Source: Lysobacter sp. FW306-1B-D06B
GTDB taxonomy: Bacteria; Pseudomonadota; Gammaproteobacteria; Xanthomonadales; Xanthomonadaceae
Assembly: GCF_038446665.1 (NCBI RefSeq)
Contig: NZ_CP151802.1
Span: 2,046,001 to 2,110,000, forward strand
Length of the DNA stretch: 64,000 nt
Direction of reading: 5' to 3'
Under the pieces are notes generated by a model, which searched no databases, had not been told where the DNA came from, and saw only the letters and a program-made list of their open reading frames with translations. Both the position numbers and the translations under genes were made by a program. Below, piece after piece: positions 1 to 10,387 of this stretch (its first letter is position 1; every line of letters begins with the position of its first letter).

Positions 1-1301
<1,301 letters not shown>

Positions 1302-1450
1302 CGCGATGCGGCGGGGCGGCCGTGCGGCCGGCATGCGCGCATGATAGGCCCGCGCGCGCCGCGCGGCGATGACGACGGGTGAAAGCGGCGCGGTGCGGTG
1401 GCATAGTCGCCGGGCCGTGCCGCAAGGCGCCCCGCGCTGGACCCGATGAC

Positions 1451-2362
1451 ATGCGCCATCCGCCGATCCTTTTTTCCACGGTCATGACCGTCTGCCTGTC
1501 GTTCGGCGCGTGCGCGAGCGCGTCCGCCGCGCAGGCGTGTCCGCCCGACGGCTGGCCGGTGGAGCGGCTGGAGTCGCTGAAACAGGGCGGTTTCGTCATC
1601 GCCGATGCGAACGAGCGTGCCGCGCTCGCGCTGGCGCTCACCGATTGCCTCGCGGCGCCCGACCCGGGCCTGCGCGATGGCATCGCCTTCGAAGCGCTCT
1701 CCGGCTGGATGCGCAAGGGCGAGCTGCCGCCGGAGACTCTGCGCGCCATGCGCGAGCGCCTTTACGCGATGCTGGGCGCGCCCGATGCGGACGGCTACGC
1801 ATGGCCGTTCGCGGCGCTGGTGCTGTCGGAGGTCGCGCGCACCGATCGCCTCGCGCCGTGGATGACGCCCGCCGAACGTTCGACGATGGTGCTGCGCGCG
1901 GTCGCGTACCTGGAATCGGTGCGCGATTACCGCGGCTTCGAACCGGACGAGGGCTGGCGCCACGGTGTCGCGCACGGTGCCGACTGGCTGATGCAGCTCT
2001 CGCTGAATCCGGCGCTGGACGGACCGCAGCTGCATCGCATCGTCGATGCGGTGGCGACGCAGGCGGTGCCCGCGTCGGGCGTGGCGTATGTCTTCGGCGA
2101 GCCGCAGCGGCTGGCGGCGCCCGTGGTGTACGCGGCGCAGCGCGCGATTCGCGACGAGGCCGGCTGGACGGCGTGGTTCGCGGCCCTGGTCACGCGGTTG
2201 GGCGATCCGTCGTTGGCCTGGCGCGACCCGCAATGGTTGGCACGGCGACACGATCTGGTGGCCTTCCTGCAGGCGGTCTACGTCGAGGCCGACCAGTCCG
2301 CCGACACACGCGTGCGCACGCTGCTGCCCGGCGTGGTGGCCGCCCTGAAAACGCTTCCCTGA
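1451..2362 (+). CDS. DUF2785-type secreted protein
   Basis: This 303-residue protein starts at the ATG at 1451, which places a hydrophobic signal peptide (ILFSTVMTVCLSFGA, then ASASAA) at the N-terminus; the longer upstream frame has no such logic. The mature part is alpha-helical and contains EGWRHGVAHGADWL around residues 155-170, resembling the conserved G(W)xHAxAHGAD stretch of DUF2785 proteins. The biochemical role of the family is unknown; the His-rich helix hints at metal or substrate binding, which is inference only. The stop at 2362 is followed after ~95 bp by the zinc-ribbon gene on the same strand. Confidence 0.75.
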   Translation: MRHPPILFSTVMTVCLSFGACASASAAQACPPDGWPVERLESLKQGGFVIADANERAALALALTDCLAAPDPGLRDGIAFEALSGWMRKGELPPETLRAMRERLYAMLGAPDADGYAWPFAALVLSEVARTDRLAPWMTPAERSTMVLRAVAYLESVRDYRGFEPDEGWRHGVAHGADWLMQLSLNPALDGPQLHRIVDAVATQAVPASGVAYVFGEPQRLAAPVVYAAQRAIRDEAGWTAWFAALVTRLGDPSLAWRDPQWLARRHDLVAFLQAVYVEADQSADTRVRTLLPGVVAALKTLP

Positions 2363-2456
2363 CGCGCGGCGGGCGGTTTTCAGAACGTTCCGATTCAAGC
2401 GCCCGCGCGTTCTGCCGAGGATGGCTCTTCATTCCGGAGCCAGGGTCGGCCCCACC

Positions 2457-2915
2457 ATGTCTTTCTCCCCGAGGGGCAACGAGTTGTGTCCACGCTGCGG
2501 CGAGCGCGTGCGCAGCCTGCGTCTGTCCGACGAGATCGTTCGCCATCACCAGTGCCTCGAGTGCGGCTACCGCTACGAGAACCTGCATGATCCAAGTGAG
2601 GATCACGGGCAATTGGAGCCTTTCGAATGCCTGAAGGCGTTCGATGAGGCCGATCGCGACGGCATCGAAACGCTGATCATGCTCCTGCTGGGCAGCGGCA
2701 CGCTGGACAGCGCACTGGAACTCACCTCGCGCACGCTGGCCGACATGGTGCGCGAACACGGCGCGCCGTTTTCGACGCTGCGCGGGTTCACCTTTCCTGC
2801 GTGCAAGTGGCGCATCGCACGCACGCTGCGATCCGCGTCGTACCTGGTGGTGATCGACCAGGGGCAGTGGCGCGTGTGCTTCACGATGCGGCGGCTGTAT
2901 CCGACGTTGACCTGA
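2457..2915 (+). CDS. Zinc-ribbon hypothetical protein
   Basis: A 152-residue protein. The start at 2457 (MSFSPRG) is chosen because the zinc ribbon begins immediately afterwards; the in-frame ATG at 2421 would add 12 residues of doubtful composition. The N-terminus carries CPRC, then HHQCLECGYRYE, i.e. two Cys pairs ~23 residues apart, as in NrdR/TFIIS-like ribbons. The remainder has an acidic helix-rich stretch (ECLKAFDEADRDGIETL) and no ATP-cone, so it is not NrdR. Function is not recognised; nucleic-acid binding or protein contact through the ribbon is a reasonable guess. It reads toward the large EAL gene (convergent). Confidence 0.65.
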   Translation: MSFSPRGNELCPRCGERVRSLRLSDEIVRHHQCLECGYRYENLHDPSEDHGQLEPFECLKAFDEADRDGIETLIMLLLGSGTLDSALELTSRTLADMVREHGAPFSTLRGFTFPACKWRIARTLRSASYLVVIDQGQWRVCFTMRRLYPTLT

Positions 2916-2992
2916 GGCGCGTGGAATGCCGCACCCGAGCCCCGCTCGCGCGAGCGGAGAGGTGCCGGCAGGCGGTGCCCTTTGCCGAAGCG

Positions 2993-5900
2993 TCAGCGCG
3001 AATGCGTCCCCGACGCCTGCCACGGCCCGTCGATCCAGTCGCGCATCGTGCGCAATTGCTCGATCGCTTGTGCGAGCGGTGCGGGGCGGTGGATGCCGAA
3101 GCCCTGCACCTGGTCGCAGCCGTGCGCGGCCAGCCATTCGAACTGCGCCTGCGTCTCCACGCCTTCGCCGACCACCTTCAGCCCCAGGCCGTGCCCCAGC
3201 GTCAGCAGCGCATCGCAGATCGAGGCGCTGCGTTCGTCGCGATCGACGTCGCGCACGAACGAGCGGTCCAGCTTGATCGCATCCAGCGGCAGCTGCTTGA
3301 GGTAGGACATGCTCGAAAACCCCGTGCCGAAGTCGTCCAGCGAAATGCACACGCCGGCGTCCTGCAGGCGGCGCAGGGTATCCAGCGCCTGCTCCGGACG
3401 CGTCATCAGCACGCTCTCGGTCAGCTCGATGTGGAGCGCGCCGCGCGGCAGTTCGTAGTCGGCCAGCGTGCGCTCGATGTCGTGCGCGATGTCGCCGTCG
3501 ATGAACTGGATCAGCGACACGTTCACTGCCACGGGCAGATCGCCGAATCCGGCGCGGCCCAGCAGACGCTGCGCCGCGGCGGCTTCGCGCATGGCCCAGC
3601 GGCCCAGCGGGACGATCAGGCCGGTGTCTTCGCAGATGCCGATGAACTGCGATGGCGGCAGGTAGCCGCCATCACTCTGCGGCCAGCGGATCAGCGTTTC
3701 CAGACCGGCCGGCCGTGAGCGCCCGACATCCCACAGGATCTGGAAATGCAGCTCGAACTCGTCCGCGTCGATGGCGCGATGGATGCGGCCGGCCAGGCGC
3801 AGGCGGTCGCTGGCGTGGCGCGCCATGCCCGGTTCGAACACCACGACGGGACGGTGCTCGGTGCGGGCCACGTGCGCCGCGAGCCCGGCGTTGCCGATGG
3901 CCTGGGCGGCCTGGTGTTCGCCGGCGCGCAGGTCGGCCACGCCGATCCACGATTCCAGACGGTGCAGCGTGTCCTCACCGGGGATCGGTCGCGCCAGCTC
4001 GCGTTGCAGATTCTGCAAGGCCTGATCCCAGGCCTGCGCGGGACACACCACCAGCGCGAACTCGTCGCCGCGCACGTGGCCCGCGGCGCCGAAGCGCTCG
4101 CCCAGGCGCGCCACGCGCGTGGCCATCGCGCGCAGCGTGTCGTGCCCGGCTTCGCGGCCCAGGCTGTCCTCGATCAGCTCCAGCCCTCGCAGCTGGATGC
4201 TCGCCACGCGGCAGGGCCCCGGCGCCATCGCATCGATGCGCTGCGCCAGCGCGTCGGCGTTGGGCAGGCCGCTGGTCATGTCGTGGCTGGCGCGATACGC
4301 CAGCTCGCGCTGCTGCGCCATCCGATCGGTCACGTCCTCGGCGAGCACGAGCCGCGCGGGCCGGCCGCGCAGCTCGATGTCGGTGGCGTACACGCGCGCT
4401 TCGAGCAGGCGTCCGTCCTTGCGCCGGTGCACCCACATGCGCGCTTCGTCGTGGTGCGCGCCCGCGTGTCGGTCAAGATCCTCCATCACTTCATGGCGAT
4501 GTTCTTCGGGGCGGATGTCGAAGATCGTCATGGCGAGGAACTCCTCGCGCGTGTAGCCGTACTGCGCGATGGCCGCCTCGTTGACCTCCAGGAACCGCAG
4601 CGTCTCCACGTCGAACACCCAGAACGGCAGCGGGTTGCGCTGGAACAGCAGGCGGAACTGGCGTTCGGTGTCCGCCAGCGCCTGCTGCGCTTCCATTCGC
4701 GCGGTGATGTCCATGACCGTGCCGCTCATCTGCTCGGTGCCGTGCGGGCCGATGACCGCGGCGCCGCGCGCAGAAATCCAACGCACGACACCGTCGTCGC
4801 CGAGGATGCGGTAGTCGAGCGAGTACGGCTCGCCGTTGCGCCAGGCCTGGGCGAAATCGGCGGACACGCGCTCGCGATCGTCCGGGTGCACGCTTGCGTA
4901 GAAGTCCTCGATCGTCGCGTCGTGGCGATCGCCACGCAGCCCGACCAGTTCCGCCACCTGGTCCGACCAGCGGATCGTGCCGCTGCGATCGGCGCTCCAG
5001 GTGCCGGTGCGGCCCAGTTCCTGCGCGCGGCGCAGGCCTTCGGCGGTTTCGGTCAGGCGTTTCAGCATGGCGGCGTTGTCGCGCGCGTTGCGCTTCACCA
5101 CGCGCACCAGGTACGCCAGACCGACCAGATACAGCGCGTACAGCACGGTGCCGGCGATGACCAGTCGCCACCAAGGCGCGAGTACGCTGGTGCGCGGCAG
5201 GCCCACGTTGACGTGCAGCGGATAGCCGGGCACCGCACCGGACGCGGTGATGCGCGCTACGCCGTCGCCGTATCCGGTGCCGGACTCGACCGAGCGTGGC
5301 TCCACCTGCGCGGCCACGAAATCGTCGTCGCGATCGCCCACGTACTGCAGGCCGCGGTTGTCGGCGACGATGCGCGATTGCGCGTCGGCAAGCTGGATGA
5401 GGCGACGGCGGTCGCCTTCGAGGTGGCGGATGAGCCCGTGCAGCTCCTCCGTGCGCAGCCGCGCGATGATCCAGCGGTCGCCGCGCATCGGCACCGCCAA
5501 CGGCAACAGCCATCGGCCGCCATGCCGTTGCAGTGGGCCGACGGACATCGATCGCGCGTGCGCACGTGCGCGTTGCAGGTCCGGCCAGCGCGCGAACTCC
5601 GGCTCGCCGCGTCCGCCGCTCAGCGGGCGGCCGCGCGCATCGGTGAGCTCCAGGCTTTCCAGCTCCTGCTGGCGCTGCGCGACGCCGGCGAAGGATTCGG
5701 CGACGAGGGGCAGGGCGTGCTCCGGTGCGGTGTCCTCGATGCGCTGCGCATCGCCGGCGATGCCGAGCATGGCCCGTTCCAGGTTGCGAAGCTGCAACCA
5801 CACCAGTCGTCCCGCGCCGGAGGTGAGGGCGAGGTTCTGCTGCTCCGCGGCGACCAGGCGATTGCGCCGATCAGACGCGGCGACCACGACCAGCACGATG

Positions 5901-6058
5901 CCCAGCACCACCGCCAGCCCGAGTCCGAAGGCCAGTACGGCAGCGGCCGACTGGGTGCGGCCTGGCGCGGTGCTGGAGGCTTCGGCGGAAGGCATCGCGT
6001 GTGCGGTGGTCGGTGTACCGGAGGATGAGGTGGTATTCGGGACGCTGCGATGTGACAA
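2993..6058 (-). CDS. Membrane sensor with two PAS, degenerate GGDEF and EAL domains
   Basis: A 1021-residue protein. One membrane helix lies near residues 38-62, an extracytoplasmic sensor region runs to ~295, and a second helix follows (VIAGTVLYALYLVGLAYL). Two PAS domains come next (TGTWSADRSGTIRW... and LLFQRNPLPFWVF...), then a GGDEF domain whose signature reads RGDEF, and a C-terminal EAL domain. The EAL domain has ETLIRW in place of EAL, then NVSLIQF, ELTESVL, DDFGTGFSS, IKLDRSF and VVGEGVET. The EAL catalytic set looks intact, whereas the GGDEF first glycine is replaced, so the likely activity is c-di-GMP hydrolysis with a regulatory or inactive cyclase domain. Chosen start MSHRSVPN at 6058; it is transcribed away from the receiver gene at 6130. 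Confidence 0.9.
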   Translation of the reverse strand: MSHRSVPNTTSSSGTPTTAHAMPSAEASSTAPGRTQSAAAVLAFGLGLAVVLGIVLVVVAASDRRNRLVAAEQQNLALTSGAGRLVWLQLRNLERAMLGIAGDAQRIEDTAPEHALPLVAESFAGVAQRQQELESLELTDARGRPLSGGRGEPEFARWPDLQRARAHARSMSVGPLQRHGGRWLLPLAVPMRGDRWIIARLRTEELHGLIRHLEGDRRRLIQLADAQSRIVADNRGLQYVGDRDDDFVAAQVEPRSVESGTGYGDGVARITASGAVPGYPLHVNVGLPRTSVLAPWWRLVIAGTVLYALYLVGLAYLVRVVKRNARDNAAMLKRLTETAEGLRRAQELGRTGTWSADRSGTIRWSDQVAELVGLRGDRHDATIEDFYASVHPDDRERVSADFAQAWRNGEPYSLDYRILGDDGVVRWISARGAAVIGPHGTEQMSGTVMDITARMEAQQALADTERQFRLLFQRNPLPFWVFDVETLRFLEVNEAAIAQYGYTREEFLAMTIFDIRPEEHRHEVMEDLDRHAGAHHDEARMWVHRRKDGRLLEARVYATDIELRGRPARLVLAEDVTDRMAQQRELAYRASHDMTSGLPNADALAQRIDAMAPGPCRVASIQLRGLELIEDSLGREAGHDTLRAMATRVARLGERFGAAGHVRGDEFALVVCPAQAWDQALQNLQRELARPIPGEDTLHRLESWIGVADLRAGEHQAAQAIGNAGLAAHVARTEHRPVVVFEPGMARHASDRLRLAGRIHRAIDADEFELHFQILWDVGRSRPAGLETLIRWPQSDGGYLPPSQFIGICEDTGLIVPLGRWAMREAAAAQRLLGRAGFGDLPVAVNVSLIQFIDGDIAHDIERTLADYELPRGALHIELTESVLMTRPEQALDTLRRLQDAGVCISLDDFGTGFSSMSYLKQLPLDAIKLDRSFVRDVDRDERSASICDALLTLGHGLGLKVVGEGVETQAQFEWLAAHGCDQVQGFGIHRPAPLAQAIEQLRTMRDWIDGPWQASGTHSR

Positions 6059-6129
6059 CGCCGTGAGCGCACGTTGACGTGCGCCGGCATGGCGCGTCTT
6101 CCACGGTATCGGCCGATGCGGCCGGTTCT

Positions 6130-6519
6130 TCAGCCCGGTACGCGGGCCAGCGCCGGTTCGCAGGAGGGCACGTGTTCGCGCAGCAGTTCCAGCAGTTGCG
6201 GAATGCGATAGGGCTTGGGCAGGAAACCCACGTTGGCCGGCAACGCCGGCAATTGCGCGCGGGCGAAGCCGGAGACCAGGATGATGCGGGCATCGGGCTG
6301 CAGCCGGGCCGCATGCGTGGTCAGATCGATGCCGGACATGCCGCCGGGCATGCTCACATCACTGACCACGACGTCGAATCGCCCCTGTTCCAGCGCGGCC
6401 ACGGCCTGCGGGCCGTCGGCGGCGAGCGTGACGCGGTAGCCGGTCAGGCGCAGCGCTTCGCCGACGAGCATGCGCAGGTCGTCCTCGTCCTCCACCAGCA
6501 GGACGTCGTGCTCAGCCAT
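6130..6519 (-). CDS. Stand-alone response regulator receiver domain
   Basis: A 129-residue single receiver domain: acidic cluster VEDEDD at residues 9-14, phospho-acceptor D54 in VVVSDVSMP, and the conserved lysine in LPKPYR. No output domain follows, so it probably works by protein contact or in a phosphorelay. The start MAEHDVLL at 6519 lies inside the end of the upstream histidine kinase gene (8-nt overlap at 6512-6519), showing translational coupling and making the kinase its obvious partner. Confidence 0.9.
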   Translation of the reverse strand: MAEHDVLLVEDEDDLRMLVGEALRLTGYRVTLAADGPQAVAALEQGRFDVVVSDVSMPGGMSGIDLTTHAARLQPDARIILVSGFARAQLPALPANVGFLPKPYRIPQLLELLREHVPSCEPALARVPG

Positions 6520-7750
6520 CGTTGCACTCCGTGCGTGCGGGCAGGTGCATGCCGACCGTCGTGCCCTGGCCGGGCGCGCTGCGCAGCAGCACGAAGCCGC
6601 CCGATTGCGCAACGAATCCGTACACCTGGCTCAGTCCCAGTCCGCTGCCACGGCCGATGTCCTTGGTGGTGAAGAAGGGCTCGGCCGCGCGCTCCACGGT
6701 GTCCGCGCTCATGCCTTCGCCGTTGTCGATCACCTCGATGGCCAGGTAGTCGCGCGGCTCCGCATCGGGCGTGTCCGGCGGCGCGCGACGGACCTTGCGC
6801 GTGCGCACCGTGATCGTGCCGCCGCCGGGGAGGGCATCGCGGCTGTTGGCGACGAGGTTCAGCACCGCGGCCTCGAACTGCGTCGCGTCCACTTCCAGCT
6901 GCGGCATGTCCTCGCCCAGCTCGAAGGCGCACTGGATCGAGGGCCCGCACGCGCGCCGATACAGTTCGGCCGAAGACGCCAGCAGGTGGTTGACGTCGTG
7001 CACCTCCGGCGCCAGGTTCTGTGCGCGTGCGAACGCCAGCAACTGACGGGTGAGCAGGGCGCCGCGGTCGGCGGCGCGCTGGGCGGCTTCGACCCACTCG
7101 CCCGTGCGCGCGTCCTGCGCGTGCTGCAGGTTGATCAGGTCCAGGCTGTTGACGATCACCGTCAGCAGATTGTTGAAGTCGTGCGCCAGGCCCAGCGTCA
7201 GCTTGCCGATCGCCTCCAGCTTCTGCGATTGCACCAGCGCCTTCTGCGCGTCCTGCAGGCGCAGCTGCGCCTCGTAGCGCTCGGTGACATCGCGGGTCAC
7301 CTTGGCGAAACCGATCAGCTCGCCGTCGTGCCAGATCGGATCGATCACCACGCTGGCACGGAAACGCGTGCCGTCCTTGCGCAGGCGCCAGCCCTCGGCC
7401 TCGAACTTGCCTTCGGTGCGCGCGCATTGCAGACCGCGCTGCGGTTCGCCCTTGACCACGTCTTCGGGCGTGTAGAAGCGGGAGAAATGCTGGCCGACGA
7501 TCTCGCTGTCGGTGTAGCCCTTGATGCGCTCACCGCCGGGATTCCAGCTGCGGATGTAGCCGTCGGGGTCGAGCATGTAGATGGCGTAGTCGGTGACGCT
7601 GCCGATCAGCAGCGCCAGTTGCCGGGCTTCGTCGTCCAGTCCCCTCAACGAGGGTCCGCCCACGGCCACGCCGCTTTCATGCGGCGGCCGCGCGGGAATT
7701 GCGTCGACCAATGTCACATCCCCCTTTCGTCGGGCGAGACTAGTTTGCAC
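6512..7750 (-). CDS. Soluble PAS-domain histidine kinase
   Basis: A 412-residue cytoplasmic kinase without membrane helices. The PAS domain covers about residues 45-155 (SVTDYAIYMLDPDGYI, TPEDVVKGEP, FAKVTRDVTER). The HisKA box has H190 in GLAHDFNN, and the HATPase has NLVANSRDAL, DNGEGM and GRGSGLGLSQV. The PAS-plus-HDFNN layout resembles LOV/PAS hybrid kinases but no LOV cysteine motif (GRNCRFLQ) is present, so the ligand is unknown. The receiver gene at 6130-6519 overlaps its 3' end and is probably its phosphorylation target, since this kinase lacks its own receiver. Confidence 0.9.
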   Translation of the reverse strand: MQTSLARRKGDVTLVDAIPARPPHESGVAVGGPSLRGLDDEARQLALLIGSVTDYAIYMLDPDGYIRSWNPGGERIKGYTDSEIVGQHFSRFYTPEDVVKGEPQRGLQCARTEGKFEAEGWRLRKDGTRFRASVVIDPIWHDGELIGFAKVTRDVTERYEAQLRLQDAQKALVQSQKLEAIGKLTLGLAHDFNNLLTVIVNSLDLINLQHAQDARTGEWVEAAQRAADRGALLTRQLLAFARAQNLAPEVHDVNHLLASSAELYRRACGPSIQCAFELGEDMPQLEVDATQFEAAVLNLVANSRDALPGGGTITVRTRKVRRAPPDTPDAEPRDYLAIEVIDNGEGMSADTVERAAEPFFTTKDIGRGSGLGLSQVYGFVAQSGGFVLLRSAPGQGTTVGMHLPARTECNDG

Positions 7751-7786
7751 GGCGTTAAATTTCCGTGCACCGGCGCACGACCACGA

Positions 7787-7966
7787 TCAATGATGCGTCG
7801 AAGAGGGCGGGGCTTCGTGTCCTGCGTCCAGCGCGGTATCGCGCAGCGGCGGCGTCAGGTCGGCCCCCTGGCCGGGCTGATCGTCGCGGTCGTCGGGCTT
7901 GCGCAGCTCGCCCTTGCGCGTGTCGGCCTCGTCCAGGCCAGATGGGTCGCGATGGAGTTTGCTCAT
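7787..7966 (-). CDS. Small hydrophilic hypothetical protein
   Basis: A possible 59-residue protein starting MSKLHRDPSGLDEAD at 7966 and ending with a His pair. It is rich in Asp, Arg and Pro with no hydrophobic core, so it would be disordered. It sits between a kinase gene and the divergent start of the 8156 kinase. Support is weak: composition resembles small acidic proteins seen in related genomes, but there is no recognisable family and no strong ribosome-binding site. It could be a chance frame. Confidence 0.35.
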   Translation of the reverse strand: MSKLHRDPSGLDEADTRKGELRKPDDRDDQPGQGADLTPPLRDTALDAGHEAPPSSTHH

Positions 7967-8155
7967 GGAAAGCGCGGTGGGGTGCTGGTGACGCAGCAGA
8001 GCACAATCGCCGCCCACGCCAGGTGAAACCCGGCGTCCACGCAGTCAAAAGGCCGATGTCGCAAACCGGTCCACATGATCTTCACCTGACGCACGCGCGG
8101 GCATCCGTTAGGATCGGCCGCTGTTCGCCGGTGACTTCGCCGGTTCAGGGGACCG

Positions 8156-9949
8156 ATGGAAACGACCATGACTCGCTTCGGGTGGGGACGATGGAGGCTG
8201 CCGCTGCTCGCGGCCGGCATCGTGCTGATCATGGTCACGCCGTTCCTGCTGCTGCAGCGCCTGTCGGAGCAGAACCTGCAGGCGGCCGACGCGGTGGCCC
8301 ACACGCACGAGGTGGAAACCGCCGTCGCCCAGCTGGCGCTGACGGTGCGCGAGATCGAATCCTCCGGCATGTTGATCGCGCTGGGCGTGGACCAACCGCT
8401 GGCGCGCGAGCGCATGGCCTCCGGCAAGGTGGAGCTCGGCCCGCAGTTCGACCGGCTCACCCGCCTGACCGCCGACAACCCCGAGCAGCAGGTGCTGATC
8501 GGACGCCTGCGCGAGCTGGTGGAAAGCCGCGTGGACACGATCGAGGACTTCCTGCGCGGTGACCACCGCGATGGCGCGCAGGCGCTGATGCCGCTGGTGT
8601 CGCGCTTCGCGATCCGGCCGGCATTGCAGGAAATGCTGCGCAACGAGCAGGCACTGTTGGCGCAGCGCAATTACGACGCCGAATCGCAGCGTCGCAACGC
8701 AATGTGGCTGAGCTGGGCGGCGATGGCGGTGCAACTGCTGCTGGTGGGCATCGTGATGCTGCTGCTGGGCCGGCAGATCGCCAGCCGCATTCGTGCCGAG
8801 CAACGCTCCAGCCGCGCCAGCGAGCGCGCGATGGCCGTGCTGCAGACGGTGCGCGAACCGATCGTGCTGTTCGACGACGACCAGCGCATCGTCATGCACA
8901 ACGCCGCGTTCGCCGAGATGTACGCGATCCCGGGCGACGGCCCGCACGCACTCGCCGACGCAGGCGGCGCATGGAACGATCCCGTCCTGCAGCAACGCCT
9001 GCGCGACGTGCTGCAACGCGGGCGCGAGCTGTGGGACTTCGAGCACGAGCAGCACCAGCCCGACGGTACCGCGCGCACCGTGCTGCTGAACGCGCGGCGC
9101 ATGCCGCTGCCGGACGTGGACGACCATGTCGTGCTGATGACGGTGTCCGACGTCTCCGCGCAGAAGGCCACGAACCAGAAGATCGCCGAACTCAACCGCC
9201 AGCTGGAAGGCAAGGTCGAGCAGGTGTCGGAAGTGAACCGCGAGCTGGAAGCCTTCAGCTATTCCGTCTCGCACGACCTGCGCGCGCCGTTGCGCCACGT
9301 GGCCGGCTTCTCCGACAAGCTCACCCGTCATCTGGGTGAGGGCACCGACGAGAAGACGCGGCATTATCTGGACGTGATCGGCGGCTCGGCGCGGCGCATG
9401 TCGCAGCTGATCGACGACCTGCTGGTCTATTCGCGCCTGGGCCGTAGCGCACTGCGCCTGCAGGCGGTGGACATGCAGTCGCTGGTGGCCGAGACGCGCG
9501 CGATGCTCGACGCCGGTGCCGAAGCGCGCGCCACGCGCGTGGAGTGGCACATCGCGCCGCTGCCGATCCTGGTCGCCGACGAAAACATGATGCGCCAGCT
9601 CTGGGGCAACCTGCTGGGCAACGCGATCAAGTACTCCTCGCGCCGCGACGTGGCCGTGATCGACGTGGACCATCGCGTGCTCGATGATGGCAGCCACGAA
9701 TTCACCGTGCGCGACAACGGCGCCGGCTTCGACATGGCCTACGCCGGCAAGCTGTTCGGCGTGTTCCAGCGCATGCACAAGCCCACCGAGTTCCCCGGCA
9801 CCGGCATCGGCCTGGCGAGCGTGCGCCGCGTCCTGGCGCGCCACGGCGGCCGCATCCGCGCCGAATCCGCGCCCGGTGAGGGCGCGAGTTTCCACTTCAC
9901 CCTGCCCGCGGCGCTGGATGCGCCCATCCAAGAGCGATCCATCGCATGA
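8156..9949 (+). CDS. Membrane sensor histidine kinase (CHASE3-like, PAS, HisKA, HATPase)
   Basis: A 597-residue kinase, start at 8156 preceded by AGGGG. Helix 1 (LPLLAAGIVLIMVTPFLLL) and helix 2 (WAAMAVQLLLVGIVMLLLG, ~residues 185-205) flank a helical periplasmic region with EVETAVAQLALTVREIESSG, typical of CHASE3. A PAS fold (ILQ/VLQTVREPIVLFDDD), a coiled coil (AELNRQLEGKVEQVSEVNRELE), H373 in SYSVSHDLRAPLRH, and HATPase motifs NLLGNAIKYSS, DNGAGFDM and GTGIGLASV follow. The HisKA/HATPase halves resemble bacteriophytochrome kinases. Its stop overlaps the next gene (ATGA), which encodes a phytochrome-type Rcp1-like receiver. Confidence 0.93.
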   Translation: METTMTRFGWGRWRLPLLAAGIVLIMVTPFLLLQRLSEQNLQAADAVAHTHEVETAVAQLALTVREIESSGMLIALGVDQPLARERMASGKVELGPQFDRLTRLTADNPEQQVLIGRLRELVESRVDTIEDFLRGDHRDGAQALMPLVSRFAIRPALQEMLRNEQALLAQRNYDAESQRRNAMWLSWAAMAVQLLLVGIVMLLLGRQIASRIRAEQRSSRASERAMAVLQTVREPIVLFDDDQRIVMHNAAFAEMYAIPGDGPHALADAGGAWNDPVLQQRLRDVLQRGRELWDFEHEQHQPDGTARTVLLNARRMPLPDVDDHVVLMTVSDVSAQKATNQKIAELNRQLEGKVEQVSEVNRELEAFSYSVSHDLRAPLRHVAGFSDKLTRHLGEGTDEKTRHYLDVIGGSARRMSQLIDDLLVYSRLGRSALRLQAVDMQSLVAETRAMLDAGAEARATRVEWHIAPLPILVADENMMRQLWGNLLGNAIKYSSRRDVAVIDVDHRVLDDGSHEFTVRDNGAGFDMAYAGKLFGVFQRMHKPTEFPGTGIGLASVRRVLARHGGRIRAESAPGEGASFHFTLPAALDAPIQERSIA

Positions 9950-10386
9950 GCGAATACCGCACCATCCTGCTGGCCGAAGACAGCCACGCCGACGCCGAAA
10001 TGGCGATCGACGCGCTGCGCGAGGCCAACCTCCTCAACCCCATCGTGCACGTGGAGGACGGCGTGGAAGCGCTGGACTACCTGCTACGCCGGGGCAAGTT
10101 CGCAGGTCGCGGCGAGGGCCTTCCCGCCGTGCTGCTGCTGGACATCAAGATGCCGCGCCTGGACGGACTGGAAGTGCTGCAGACGATCCGCCAGCACGAC
10201 GAACTGCGCTGCCTGCCGGTGGTGATCCTGTCGTCCTCGCGCGAGGAAAGCGATCTGGCGCGCAGCTGGGACATGGGCGTGAATGCCTATGTCGTCAAAC
10301 CCGTGGACGTGGACCAGTTCTTCCAGGCGGTGAAGACGCTGGGGACGTTCTGGGCCGTGATCAACCAGGCGCCGGAAAAGGCCTGA
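9946..10386 (+). CDS. Rcp1-like response regulator
   Basis: A 146-residue single receiver. Motifs: LAEDSHADAEMA at residues 9-20, DGVEALDYLLRRG, phospho-acceptor D66 in LLLDIKMPRLDG, SSSREESD and VVKPVDVDQF. The extended loop after DYLLRRG and the long C-terminal helix are characteristic of Rcp1-type partners of phytochrome-like kinases. It overlaps the upstream kinase gene by 4 nt and is followed after 1 nt by the receiver-kinase gene, so the three genes form a tight operon and presumably one signalling chain. No DNA-binding domain. Confidence 0.93.
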   Translation: MSEYRTILLAEDSHADAEMAIDALREANLLNPIVHVEDGVEALDYLLRRGKFAGRGEGLPAVLLLDIKMPRLDGLEVLQTIRQHDELRCLPVVILSSSREESDLARSWDMGVNAYVVKPVDVDQFFQAVKTLGTFWAVINQAPEKA

Positions 10387-10387
10387 C

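Noticed and set aside
3746..6028. 760-codon plus-strand frame opposite the EAL protein
   Set aside because: Antisense to a gene with clear PAS/GGDEF/EAL motifs; composition typical of a complement of biased codons.
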